From: Ignelater luminosus | Lineage: Eukaryota > Arthropoda > Insecta > Coleoptera > Elateridae | Reading direction: 5' to 3' | DNA length: 64,000 bases | Assembly (NCBI GenBank): GCA_011009095.1 | Contig: VTPC01004024.1 | Coordinates: forward strand, 12,147 to 76,146 | Shown: in pieces, positions 13,260-25,284 of the stretch | Layout: every line of letters starts with the position of its first letter | Position numbering within the stretch: the stretch's first letter is position 1 | Notes under the pieces: model-generated | Told to the model about the DNA's origin: nothing | What the model saw: the letters and a program-made list of their open reading frames with translations, nothing else | The model's database searches: none | Made by a program: the position numbers and the translations under genes

Positions 13260-14120
13260 TACCATACTAGCTAAAATCTCTCCATTCTCTTGTGACGAGT
13301 TCCCTCCTTCAGAGGAACCAGAGATCTCCTGTCTGCTCCCTGACGCTGCTGACTGGAATTATAATGAAGAACTCGAGAGAAACCTGGTCTGCGTTCACTT
13401 TGAGGAGGTCCGTGATTACGAGTTCGAAGCGAACTCTTGTAGTTTAAAGAATTTGCAGCAACGGTTTTCTAGTCACTTTACTTCTAGCTAAAGGAGCCTT
13501 GAGCTCCTGTCCTGATCTCTCCAGGATCTTCCTAGTCTTGACTCGTTCGCCAAGATCACCACCAAATAACCATTCTCCAATAGAAGAGCTATTCAAAATT
13601 TTTTTAATCTCCTTATTGAGGTTTAAACAGACCAACTCCCGTCTATAACACGACTCGGAGTGATGCAATCCAGCTAACCATCTCCCCGCATCGCTTAACA
13701 ACTCAATAAGCACGCGGTTGCCTCCCCCTCCTCCTTCAGCATTAAGGAGATAACATTGCCGATGGCACAAGACTAGCACCAACTAATTTTTGTAGTTGGC
13801 TCAAGCGATCATCTCGCTTCGCAACTGGCTTGGAAATAGCAGCCACCATTTCCAAATCCAACTTGGGGACTCCCAGAAGAAGACAATTCTCAAGGGGGGG
13901 GATATTTCGCAATCAACTTTGCGCGGTCCTCTAAGGCTCTCCTGGGCCTCTGCCCAGCTTAACAACCTTCTCCCACCTCAATGCTAACTCCTTTTGAAGA
14001 GGAGGCTCAGTAGTGACGTTGGGAGTGGGATCAGTGCCTAGCAAATCAGAAACATCTGCATCAAGCTGAGGTTCGGCTACTTCCTTATGGTCCTCGGCAT
14101 CTCGGCATCCAACTCAACTA
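13260..14120 (-). pseudogene. DIRS gag-like ORF relic
   Basis: The minus-strand segment has an acidic start (AEPQLDADVSDLLGTDPTP), a helical stretch (LALRWEKVVKLGRGPGEP) followed by an in-frame stop near 13.93 kb, then LLSDAGRWLAGLHHSESCYR and LNLNKEIKKIL, and a Ser/Arg-rich tail. These are features I associate with the first ORF of insect DIRS-like elements, a nucleocapsid-like protein. The frame is broken at several places. The tail appears to overlap the start of the pol-like frame near 13.25 kb. Confidence 0.65.
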
Positions 14121-14221
14121 AGAACAAAGGGAAGAACCGTCACGATACATTCTCACAAATATAAAAATAAAAGGCTATGATTTTGTCCATCAACGGACAA
14201 AAAAGAGAACAACCGCATCAC

Positions 14222-14278
14222 AGGAGGAGGAGGAGGAGGAGGAGGAGGAGGAGGAGGGGGAGAAGGAGGAAGAGGAAG
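14222..14278. repeat. (GGA)n microsatellite
   Basis: About 57 bp of near-perfect GGA/AGG trinucleotide repeat, degrading to GGGGGAGAAGGAGG at its right end. It lies just upstream (minus-strand sense) of the DIRS relic. Confidence 0.9.
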
Positions 14279-15117
14279 CCTTTTAAGATATAATTAAGTA
14301 GATGGTAGTAGTAGGATTTAATTTAAGGAACTAAATTGAACAGATACTTTGTTTATCGCTTCTTGAAAATTGAATTTATTAATAGTTTCCAATTTTCATT
14401 TTCAAGGTCAATTTTGTAATTTCGGCCTGAAAACTGTTCTGCTTTACAGTCTTCATTTGAGTGCAAATAGAGAATACTTCGAAGATTTTCTTGTTGTATA
14501 ACACAAACATTAATTTTTCGAAATCTTTTGAAATTTTCGCTAACTTGGAATCACTGTTAGGATTCAGATTCATTTGTTTGTAGCTAGAGCACAGAATTTT
14601 CTGTTTACAAGTTTTGATTTTGGATTCGAATTATTATTAAATCTTCCAACATCATCTTAGGTGATTGATTATTCCATCCAAGATCTCAAAGATCATGTTA
14701 CAGTGTCACATTTTGAAACTGATGGAATTCTATCTAAAAATTCGCACACTGGTTTCTGCACGGCCAATGCCGCTTTGCTCAACATCTTTTCAGAATAACA
14801 ACGCTGACCAACGTCCTAGCATGCGTGCAGTACAAAGTAATAACTTGATTTATCAATCCACAGAAATCCAGTTTAAAAGAACAGACCGAAAATAATGCTG
14901 TAAAGTTATTCAAGATTCCATTTACCATACATTACAGTTTACATTATTATCAAATAAAGAAATTCCTGGTTGGTCATAATATTGTCTGCAATATTCTAAA
15001 TTTTGTTTAAGATAGTCATGTATGAATAATCTAGCACTTGACAATATCACATAATTGAAAAAGCAATAGAATTGTAAAGCATCATTATATGATATTTGCA
15101 CTCCACTTCAGTGTCAT

Positions 15118-15195
15118 GTGTTGCCAAGCAATTTGGTTGGATAATAAAGCACTCTAGGTTGCATTTGGGAAATCTGGGATTCAATCCTCTACAGT
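15118..15195 (+). repeat. Possible tRNA-derived SINE head or tRNA relic
   Basis: The segment GGGATTCAATCC near 15177-15188 resembles a pol III B box in a T-arm, preceded about 45 nt upstream by an A-box-like GCAATTTGGTTGG. Full cloverleaf pairing is poor, so a SINE head or decayed tRNA is more likely than a working tRNA. Confidence 0.3.
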
Positions 15196-16539
15196 ATTTT
15201 CAGTAAGGTTTTCAGCAATTTTCCTTAAGTGTAAGTGAATACCAAAATGGTAATTTTCATGGAATTAATTACCTTGGATATTATCCTTAACTTCAATCTT
15301 TCTACAATTATCATGCTTGGTTGAAGAGAAATCTCTAAGCTCCTAAAGTAGCCCAATCCTAACAGAGAAATAAAATATGACTTTTTTTCTTTTTACTCCA
15401 GTATCACTGTACTATTGTTTTTAATTTGTTTGGCTTCTAGCCTAGCAGGTTTTATGAAAAAAAACAACTAGCAATTGAAAGCAAGTTCAATCTACATAGA
15501 CTGTTACATTCAAAATGCGTATCTTTGCTAAATAAGGCAAATACATAGGTAGACAATTGATGAGGAGTAACGACAGAAACAATCAAGTGATAAATAAAAA
15601 TGTTAACTGTGACATGACTCATTATTTACTTTTAATCATTCATACAAAACCAACAGTATCAGCTTCAACTGTCAATTATTTCTACGAAAACTAGTATATC
15701 TTATAACCAGAGATTTGATGAAATAATGCTAGAAGGAAATACAAAAATCAAAATATTCAGTCAGCTAAAACTAACTATAGAAGTTAACTTATAGAAGATA
15801 CAATTATAAGGAAAAACAGGTAGTGTAATTCCAAGCAAAACTAGCAACAGAAAAGTACTAAAAAGAAACTTAAAAACTATCCGAAAACACAAATTGTTAT
15901 TATTGTCAAACAAAAACAATAATCTCATAAGCCTACAGGCTCAAGAAGAAAAGCTAGAGCGAGAATACATAAACACTTCATTTTCGTATGCAGATGATGA
16001 CATTACATTTTCACATGAAAAATTTTATTTACAAGAAGGTTACAATCCTTAGAATAAATGTGATACAGAAATAATCAAAACAAATCCAATAATGGTCTCT
16101 CACACTATTCCTAAGAAAGTTTACTTGACTAGATTTTCAAAACCTACGTTTTGATAATTTCTAATGATCGATCATCTCCACCTTTGAAAAAAATTAAGTT
16201 TTTAAGTAACCTGCAGGAGCTTTTATGAGCATCTAATCTAATTTATTGTTGCATGATTTATTATTGATGGTCAGTAAAATGCTCCATTTTCAAAAATTAA
16301 AATATTTTATTCAAACTTTAGAAATGCATTGAACATAGAATATTAAACAAGAATTATTTACTGTAGTTGTATTTGGTGGGTCTTTGCTTGAATAAAATTG
16401 TGCATACGAATATCACCTCAAATATTATTATATAATATTTCACATTTTTTGGTTTACTGAGCATATATTGCCTTATAAAATAATCGAAAAAATCTAAATC
16501 CAGAAATGCAGAAGAAATTTGATTCCTCTTAGTTATGGA

Positions 16540-16881
16540 GTTACTAGCCTTCAAAGTTGCATACAGACACGTTAACTTTTGGCTGCATCATCGTTATTTC
16601 TTGAAAAGCTAAAGTTCTTACTAAGAAGAGTTGTAGAGAATTGCCTTTTGGATATTCTATTATTATTTCCAATGGTACAAGATGTACTGTATAACTGATG
16701 TGTGAAACATCCCATCGGAAGGAGAAAATAGAGAACACCCTATAGAACTACAAGTACTTTTAAAACACGCAGAAAGTGTTTTCCTACAACTTTTCTTAAT
16801 AAGATCTTTTGATATTTCAACAAATAACGATAATACAGTCGAAAGTTAACATGTCTGCTTGCAACTTTAAAGGCTAGTTAC
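16540..16881. repeat. Long inverted repeat, fold-back element
   Basis: The left arm 16540-16636 and right arm 16784-16881 are reverse complements at roughly 80% identity over about 97 bp, with a 147-bp spacer. Both arm ends carry the same AACTAGCC/TACTAGCC-type boundary. The spacer contains AGAACACCCTATAG, which resembles termini of insect DNA transposons. It is probably a MITE or fold-back element. No coding sequence is present. Confidence 0.75.
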
Positions 16882-19800
16882 TCTGCTTAGGCCACCAGGT
16901 ATACAACGCAAAAATCAAAATGCATCACTCACATTTTACAAACAAAAATTTTATTTTTCTTACAAATAGTGACCATCACTTAAATATGATGTCTAAATAT
17001 TAAATTAATCAACATAATATAAACAAACTGTTAGCTCCTGCAATTTATTAACTATGATCAATAATTAAAAATGTAAATAAATCAAACTTAATAGTGACTT
17101 TAGAAACCACTAAAAAATCAATTCGTTGTTAACAATCGAAACTACCAAAACTGATAATAATAAACAGAAATAATAGCATTACAATCAAGTAAGCACAATT
17201 TGCACATCCTAGTATAACAATATCTTAAAAAAACTATTAGATATTATATAAAATTATTTTAAACTGCTTAAATTAGAAAACTGAAACATTTAAGACATTT
17301 TATTATATTCCCACTTCTTGCAAATGTACATTTGTATTTCTCCTTCTACCCATTATTTTTAAATTTGAAGATTTGGATGAAGAAAATGTTTAATTGTGTT
17401 TCGAGTATTACACTCTTCTTCAGTAATATATTCTGAGGGATATTCTTTTGGTTATTATCGTACATAATTAAGGTTATGTTCTTGTAATCTTCAATTTACA
17501 TTTCATTTTCTTAACAGTTCTGTGATTCCATCATATTTACTTTGCACAAAGCTGTTATCCTCCTTTCCTAGATGCAATTACAAGACATTTTGTATACCTT
17601 CAACCAACTTCTTTGTAATTTAATATGTAAATAGGAAGTGCTTCAGAAATAGGAGTTCCTTCCTAAAATAGATAATGGCATGAAAAATGCATCAATAAAA
17701 GTGATTTTTTGCTTACCTTGGTCTTGTATTCATTATATCTAATTCGAAGAAATGGAAAAGTTGGCATTTTAAATTTAACCTCAATGTTTGAAACGTACAA
17801 TATTTATTGTTAAAAGACCAGCAAAGAATTGGGTATGAGAAGTTGGAAACTATAAAGAATAATATTAATATAACAATTATATAGAATTATAAACAAATAA
17901 ATCAATTAGAAGCAGCTGTTTGATACAAATAACACGAATTTGGCAGTATATCAATACCAACCTATCAATGTAGCAGTGGAACCAACTACGATACGCTAAA
18001 CCGCCAAATTATGATTTTTTTCAGGCTTATCGCGAATGGTAAAAAAAAGTATTTTATTATTTGTTTGATGTAAAAACAGTCTGTGATTTGATTAGTATAG
18101 TTGTATAATAAATACATGGATTAATTCTTGATTAGAAAAAGATGTATTCAAACAGATAGAAATTTTATTTTCCATTGCAATAAATCTTTACGTTTACCAT
18201 TTTACTGTAGCAGCCATTGCTATGGTGTGTTGTCGAATTTAATCAACACTTTCCATATAGTAGTCCATTTAACATTTTATGGATTCTTTAAAACCGCAGA
18301 GATTGTAGCTTCTCTTGTGGTTTTTAACTGAAAAATCATTTATCAATAGGTCAAGATAGTTAACTCGGTCAAATTCGAGTTGAGCTTATATCGACATGTC
18401 TTTGCTTGTGCGAATACACATTTCAAAACTCTTTCTAAGTAAATCAAATTTATTTTGGGTTTGAGTGTGATTCGATTTGATACACACCTTTAGAATTAGA
18501 ACGATTTTCCTTTAGAATTTAACTTATCAACTTATAATGTAAATTGTTGGAAAAAGTTTGGTGCTGCTTGCTTCAGACTTGGCACACATCGTATTTTCCA
18601 CTGCTTGTCAAAAGATGTGACACAATTTAAAATAATCACACTTCTAAAAGGTTTGTCTGGCTATTTTTGTTTAAATAGTGAATTAGGAGAATTTATTGCA
18701 TGCTATTTTGAAGATTGCAAAACAAGTTCAAGTAGGTTTTTACATTCCAAAATGAATACCGAGAACAACAAGCTATGGGAACGACCTAGCCACAACGAAC
18801 TACGTCTGGCAGTTTATCGTAGACTGTTGCAACTAATGAACTCCAAGTTTCCTAAAAAAACAGGACCGAAACAAAATAAACTGAACACGTGCTTTTCTTT
18901 CGGAAAAATAATTTGATATTATAATAAATTAAGTACAACCCCTAACAAATGTAACACGTTTTTTCTAAACGACCTTACTGCTCAAATAGTGTTCTAATAC
19001 ATATGTCAATTCTCTGTGAACCTCTAATTACATACGGATAGTAGAATATTATATAGAAACTTGAAATCATTAATAAAGTACGTTATACGTCTGTCTATGA
19101 CTAAGGGATAAAATACATCGTGTCTAGGGCCGGCCTCAGACCTTAAACCAGTGAGGTGACTGCCTTAGGTTGCACAGAGAGTACCGACACGGTCCTGCCA
19201 AACACTTTGCATTTGAATATTATTATGGCATTTTGCTTTCTTGAGCTTTACATGAATTGCAAATTAAGAGATTGAGTTTTTGATTACGAACCAACTTTGT
19301 CATGTTTCAACAACCATATAAATTTGAAAAAGAAAGTATGGTTTCAGGGTTAAGTTTGGGCAGGTAAACCATATCTTCAAATGGCTAGTTTTTTGGATTT
19401 GTATGCACCCCTCGAACTGCTTATCAGATTTATTAAATCTGATCTTTTCGATTTCGTTTGACTCTTGAGTAAGTTAAGTTATTCTAAGACCTTTGGGTCT
19501 TCTAGGTCAAAAGATCTTTAATATTACTTGGTGTAAGGTGCAAAGGCTCGGAGATCTGAAGTTACTTCAGCGCACAGTAATTCCTGGGGCCAGCCCTGTG
19601 TCTGTTTCTCTAGGGAGGATAGTTTGGTTTTGGCTAGTTGGTCATTAAGATTTTAAGGGTAACGAAAACAGAGCACTAACGGCGATCTTTGTACTTTTTT
19701 GAAACACCTCCCCCCCCCCCATGATATTATATCACAGACTTTGTGGATTCAAGAGGTGGTGTAAAGGTCTTTTACTGGAAGAGTGAATTTACGTAATTTT

Positions 19801-20386
19801 CCAACGAGTTTTCAATCATAGGAATTTCCAGGCCTAGGTAGAATCTTATAATACTAGCAATTAAACTAATTTGATTTGTCTTTTTGTATATGTATCTTTT
19901 TTAAAATTTTGTTAGACACCCGTTATATTATTTTCTGGCATTTCTACATTCACTCACCTTTTGTTATCCTAGTAACTTTCTATTTTATTTTACGTTTTTG
20001 GAATATTATCTTATAGTAATATACTTACTTATCTAACGCTCGGGTAGATTTGTTTTGATTTATTATAACTTATGAGTAATAACAATAAAAAATGTTGAAA
20101 CTTGCATTGCTGGTAATATACTATGAATTATACCACAACTACATTTAGATCTAAACCACTGATAAATTTGTGGAATGCGCAACATGTCTATTAAGCATTA
20201 AAAGCATTTTTCCATGTTTTAACCGTTGAATTATCGAGAAGATTGAGAAAGTTGATTAATGGTTGCTTCCCAACTGACAGATTTGATGTATTTCAGGTAA
20301 CACATATATAAACCAAACCGCTAATATTTTAGTGAACTTTGAATTGAGTTCTTATTTATCAACTTCTAATCTGGTGATATTTTCAT

Positions 20387-20869
20387 CTAATTTGATTTCT
20401 TGTTTAACCCACGAGCATTTTGAAATATGTAAAATAAGTGAAAAAAAAGTAAACAGAAATTGAAATTAAATACGTTACATTTTATAAAACCAGAGCTTCT
20501 ATTCTTTCTCTTTAACTTATTCCTAATGTCACTTCTTCTTCTTAGAACTTGATGTGCAGTGGATTTCTTCAAAGTATGTTTACGAGCAATTTGTCGAACA
20601 GAAACATGTGGATTTTCCACGACAGCCAACATTATATTCTCGCGTTGTTCATTATTTAGAGCTTTAGGTCTGCCCGTTTTTGGACGATCTTTGACAGAAC
20701 CCGTCTCATGAAATTTATGCAAAATTTTACTTACAGTAGACTGAGAAATATGGTATTCGGGGTGCACGTTATTAAACAAATTGCAAACTTCCTCCTGTGT
20801 TCTCCTTCTGTCTCCATATCCCAGCATCATTAAAATCTCGATACGATGTTTTTCTGATAAATGTTCCAT
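20387..20869 (-). pseudogene. Transposase DNA-binding domain, catalytic part lost
   Basis: The protein opens MEHLSEKHRIEILMMLGYGD and has two consecutive helix-turn-helix units: residues about 10-55 (TQEEVCNLFN, ISQSTVSKILHKFHE) and about 75-110 (VRQIARKHTLKKSTAHQVLR). They are joined by the GRPKAL linker typical of mariner-type paired-like DNA-binding domains. From about residue 120 the sequence becomes Phe/Asn-rich and unrelated, ending at 160 residues. There is no DDE/D triad. Either the 3' end is deleted or the frame reads into flanking DNA. A domesticated DNA-binding protein is possible but there is no supporting evidence. Confidence 0.65.
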
Positions 20870-21394
20870 AGCAAGTCGTATTTTTGTAACTTTGTTATCC
20901 TCACGTTGATCAAAATGCTTAAATTAATTAAACAAATAACTTTTCGCTTCAGTTCGGTTATTAATTGACATTTCTACAACGCATTCAATTGTTACAACAA
21001 ACAAAAGTGTATCACACCGACCATAATGTGACTAGATGGTATTGAAAATTTAAAAGACGTCTGGAAAGGTAACAGATGAATAAATAAACTTTTAAGCGTT
21101 ATTCAAACAATTTTTTGCGTTTTAATCAAAATTTGCTTATTCAAGTGTATCAGAGTTTTACATCATTAAAAAGAGAAAGACATTCTCTATCAAATGAGTA
21201 CAATAAAGGGATACCTTCCCATTAAAAAAATTGAAACAATATTCGTTGCGTTTTTGTTTTTTTTAAAAAATAGTTATTTTGTATTGCCCTCTAATGTAAA
21301 ACTAAACACTAAACAACTTTTATAAGAAACATTTTTCCATAAAATGCATATTTACTGAGATATATAGGATATTCCATACTTTTCGGACACACTG
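20387..21394 (-). mobile_element. 5' part of a Tc1/mariner-type transposon
   Basis: The right boundary reads, on the minus strand, CAGTGTGTCCGAAAAGTATG beside a TA dinucleotide. This is the type of terminus and target site used by Tc1/mariner elements. About 525 bp inward lies the start of a transposase frame. The catalytic DDE/D domain and the opposite terminal repeat were not found to the left, so the copy is 3'-truncated. Confidence 0.65.
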
Positions 21395-21989
21395 TATATG
21401 TTATTAAATAGTAAACGTTAAAAATTATATATAAACGTCTACATTTTCTCAACAACTTTTTTATTTATTAAGTATTATTTTCTTATTTAATTTCCAAATG
21501 CAGAACTTACTTCTTGAATAAGACCTATAATAATATAGTACACTAATTGTATATGAGAAAGATCACTTTAAAGTAGTATCTTCCGTTCTTGTATACCGTT
21601 TATCTGAGGAAATGGTAACATCTTTCGGCCATTGTTGGACAATCGTTGTTTATAGGAAGAATAGGTAGAGCACAGGCAAACGCCATTATTTTTTTCTTGC
21701 TCTTCCATTACATAATTAAAAGTTCGTCTGCCTAAATAAATTAAATTCAGATTCAAGAGGAAGTGGGATACAATTTTCGAACTTGCCCAGACAGTTTTGT
21801 ATACTAATTAACCTAAACTTGCAAAAAAGTTTTGAGATTATATGACTGAACTGTACTGATCAAATACATTTTTTATTATCAGACTGCAGAGTAGCGGAGG
21901 CCATAAATAATTCTCCATTCGACGCGTGAATAGCCGTAATCCAGATTATGTAGACTAAAGTTTTGTTTCTTCTTTTTCTTCTTCTTGGT

Positions 21990-22225
21990 TGGCCTGAAAA
22001 GCCTGAAAGGCCCGAACTGATCGCCAGGTTCAAGAGGCCCGTGACACCCTAACGACCCGAGAGGCCCAAACGGGCCGAAAACCCCAAACGATCCGAGAAG
22101 CCCGAGCAACTTGATATAATCGAAAGACCCGACAGGCAGATAAGACCGAACGACCTGACAAGCTTGATTGTGCCAATAGGCCTGATTGTGTCGACGTAAG
22201 CCCGAAAAGTCCGATAGATTTCTAA
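21990..22225. repeat. GC-rich 9-nt-periodic minisatellite
   Basis: Degenerate units around GGCCCGAAA / AGGCCTGAA recur every 9 nt or small multiples of it. On the minus strand the period gives a Gly at every third residue (GLLGSFGVFGPFGPLGSLG), mimicking collagen. The flanks are AT-rich, and no signal peptide, start or splice context supports a protein. Confidence 0.65.
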
Positions 22226-22229
22226 ACTA

Positions 22230-25200
22230 AACCTGAGCTTTAGCCCAACTAAGAACCTCAGCCCATACAGGCTTCTAAGATACAGTAGGAAACTCCCCCA
22301 CTTTAATTCAAGACAAAACTAATACCCGTCCTAGTCTGTACAAAAATAAGGTCCGTGCAAGATATCTTGTTGTACTTACACTTTTTAAGTCTAGAATCTA
22401 AAATATTTTTAATTGTGCGTTGCAAAATTGGTATATTTTAGGAGATTTTCTCTTGGTTTGATAGATTATGTTTCTGCAGCAACTTCAATTCAGTTAGCAG
22501 GCATATTTTTATTTTTGTTTTGGGCTGAATCTAAAATTGGCGTATTACCATCACTCCTAATACCTTCCTTGCCCAGGGAGTGCCCATTTGTTCTCAATTT
22601 ACCATTTCACTGGCTGAAGAAAAAATTAACGCCTTTGATTAATAAACCTTCAATTCAGGAATTTTTTTTCTTATTTTTATGTAGGAAGATCCTGTCCTAA
22701 AATGGCTCCTGTCGAGCCTGAAACGTGAAGTGTCACTATGGTTTTATGATAAATCTCTTGTTTATGTGTTAACAAAACTCAGTTTGCATTAATTATTACT
22801 AAATCTAGGAGTGAACTATTTTCAATTTTTTAGGATGTAAACTGTTATAGAACTTTTAGTATTTCACCTTTTTGATCTTTTATTATACTGGATAATTAAA
22901 TAACGTAAATTGTCATTTCTCTTGATTTTTGTAAATTGGATACCTTGATGATGATCTAAGAGAGCAGGCTTCAAACAATTTACTGAAGAACGACACAATA
23001 AATGTTTTGTTTAAACAATTGAAGTATCGCTTGCTTTACCTTTGTTAGTGGACTATATTTTACAAGAATAGATACGATAGCCTTGACCTTTAAATACTTC
23101 AAGGTTCTCTTTGATATTGATAAGTTAAATGTTAAAACTAGAAAAATAAGTTGTGGTGTTTTATGTACTAATTGTTTGATGCTAATGAATTAAGTAAATA
23201 AGGTACATACTTATGTATATAGGCGTTAATTAGTAAAACAGGTAGCATGCAAGATTTTCTTAATATTTCTTAACATCTATTATTAAGTGATGCAAGTTTG
23301 TCAATTTAAGAATTATTTGTTTAATTTTATAAAGAATAAATCAATAGACAATACATGCAAAGTAAAACATTTACATTTAAATAACAGACATTTATTCATT
23401 GCTTACACAATTATGTTGTGAAATATCACATGACAGTTGGATACACGCCAGGTGAATTATCTGAATTTAATATTGTAAATAGGAACAGGAATAAAATGGC
23501 ACTAAAGATAAGTTATTGGTTTACAATTAGATTATACAATAGTTGAAACAAAAAGACTCTGCTCCTGATCATTGCAAATTGGATAAACTTCAAACACGAA
23601 AAGTAACATCTCAGTTGATTGTTGAATGTTTTAATTTTGGCCTGTGTGGCTTATTACAATATTAAGAAAGTCACCAAAAATTTTTTACCGATCTCGTTCA
23701 CACGTCGTTTTTATAATAAATTGAATGAATCTTCCACTTTCTAACGCCATGTTATTTTCATAAATTATACAAAATTATTGTCATGTTGACCCGTATTTAT
23801 AAAAGTTCTCTCATTATTAGATAATACTGTAATTTTTGTAACATCTTACTGAATTACTTTTTATGTAACACTTGGTAACACGACCACTCTGCGTACTAAA
23901 AAAAAAATTGTTTTGATTAAAATTCACAATTAAGAGCTTGTCAAGGTAAACCCTTAGTATTATTTTAGGATGTAGTGTCACACCTAACCAAACTTGCAAT
24001 TAATTATTACGGTCAACATAAACTTGTTTATTTCCAGGTAAGTATTCGATCAACATAGACCTAAATTAAATCTATTGACACACTCACACTGGTCATGTTT
24101 TAACATTTTTAATGTAGGCTTAAGAGAATTTATCATAATTCATTTTAAAATATTGCTTTAGTAGTGTAATCCACATATAATTTGATTTGAATGATTAGGA
24201 AATTAATAAATTTTTTATTAGAAAAGTCGTCAGTAACTTCATGAACCTTTTATTAGAATAGTATGTCAATGCCATTTAAAGCGTTATATATTCATCAATA
24301 TTTACATACCAAATCTTTCGGTTTGTAACAAACAATTTTTTCTTAATATGAACCTGGATTCTTTAAAATTACTTATTTATCTGCAATTAGATTTACGATT
24401 CAAAATAAATAATTATTAAGCGGAAATCGTTAAAATCCATATTTTGGTTTTAAATATCACTCAATTTATCATGAAGAAATATCAATCACTAAATTTGTAA
24501 AACTAAGTTGGCTTGTACATCAATTTCTTGTTTTACATTTCAAAAAATTATTGCTGGTCTGGATAGTGTAATAATTAAAAGACCCTATAAATAATTTAAT
24601 CCTTTTAGAACTCAAAATCCATTGCATTCCTAATTCGACAGATTGTGACATACTATCTGTGGCTCTCTACATGAATCTAGTTTAGAACACCTTTAAATGC
24701 CAAAAAGAAACAAAACTCTTAAATCTAATTTTAGTGGTTGTCTACTAGCAAATATCACGCAAAGAAAAAATAACCTGAGTTGTACATTCTTTAACCTATA
24801 CCAATAGTAACTGGGGTGATCTATGGACAAATTGAAGAGATCAAGTTTGCTCTACTTATTTATCACAAAGAATTAACATCGTCTATTTTATTATTATTAC
24901 TTAAGTAATTCGATGTAAAATGTGTAAACGAGATTTTCTTAATCATCCACCGGAATTCTACAAAATGAAGTGTACTACATACCATACGCTTTTTTAACTC
25001 AAAACTCCGAATCTACTTTATTAATTTGCAGTTTTGATAATCACAATAAACAGTTTTAAAGAAGATTATGTTTGGCGTTAAAAATTAAAACAAATCAGTC
25101 AGATGATTGCTTTAGAAAACAAAATTGTAGTTTCGACCTATGTTACATTCTTGAGAAGGCAGCAGCATTATCTGTTACAAAACAGCAACTTTTGACCTAA

Positions 25201-25230
25201 CAACTTTAACTTTTTTGATAAAGCTATCTA
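22230..25230. other. Spacer without recognised genes
   Basis: An open frame at 22413-22700 has hydrophobic stretches but no family and no clear promoter. The remainder is AT-rich with no recognised repeat or RNA. Confidence 0.5.
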
Positions 25231-25237
25231 TTCTGTT

Positions 25238-25243
25238 TATAAA
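25238..25243 (+). promoter_or_regulatory. Putative TATA box of the protease homolog
   Basis: TATAAA lies 47 bp upstream of the ATG at 25285. It predicts a start near 25268 and a very short 5' UTR. Confidence 0.5.
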
Positions 25244-25284
25244 CAAATCTTCTTCTAGTGCTAAAATAATTTCTTTCGATAACA

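Larger units (their letters stand above)
10866..14120 (-). mobile_element. Decayed DIRS-type tyrosine-recombinase retroelement
   Basis: Reading on the minus strand from about 14.12 kb, the order is gag-like protein, reverse transcriptase, RNase H, then a tyrosine recombinase. This is the arrangement of DIRS-order retroelements, which integrate with a recombinase instead of a DDE integrase. All parts are recognisable by residue pattern but broken by stops and frameshifts, and the C-terminal recombinase segment is missing. Split direct or inverted terminal repeats typical of DIRS were not found, so the ends given are the limits of recognisable coding sequence. The copy cannot be autonomous. Confidence 0.8.
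14300..20380. other. AT-rich spacer with scattered repeats
   Basis: No supported gene. It holds a possible tRNA-derived SINE head near 15.1 kb, a long inverted repeat at 16.54-16.88 kb and an 11-nt C run at 19710-19720. The open frame at 18605-18916 has no recognisable family and no clear ATG near its start. Confidence 0.5.

Noticed and set aside
13201..13491. 96-codon plus-strand frame
   Set aside because: It lies antisense to the DIRS gag/pol overlap, whose minus-strand reading is recognisable.
22028..22040. tRNA T-arm-like GGTTCAAGAGGCC
   Set aside because: Inside the minisatellite; no cloverleaf can be formed.
21879..22109. Collagen-like gene on the minus strand
   Set aside because: The Gly periodicity comes from a 9-nt DNA repeat; no signal peptide, Pro-hydroxylation-type pattern or exon context.
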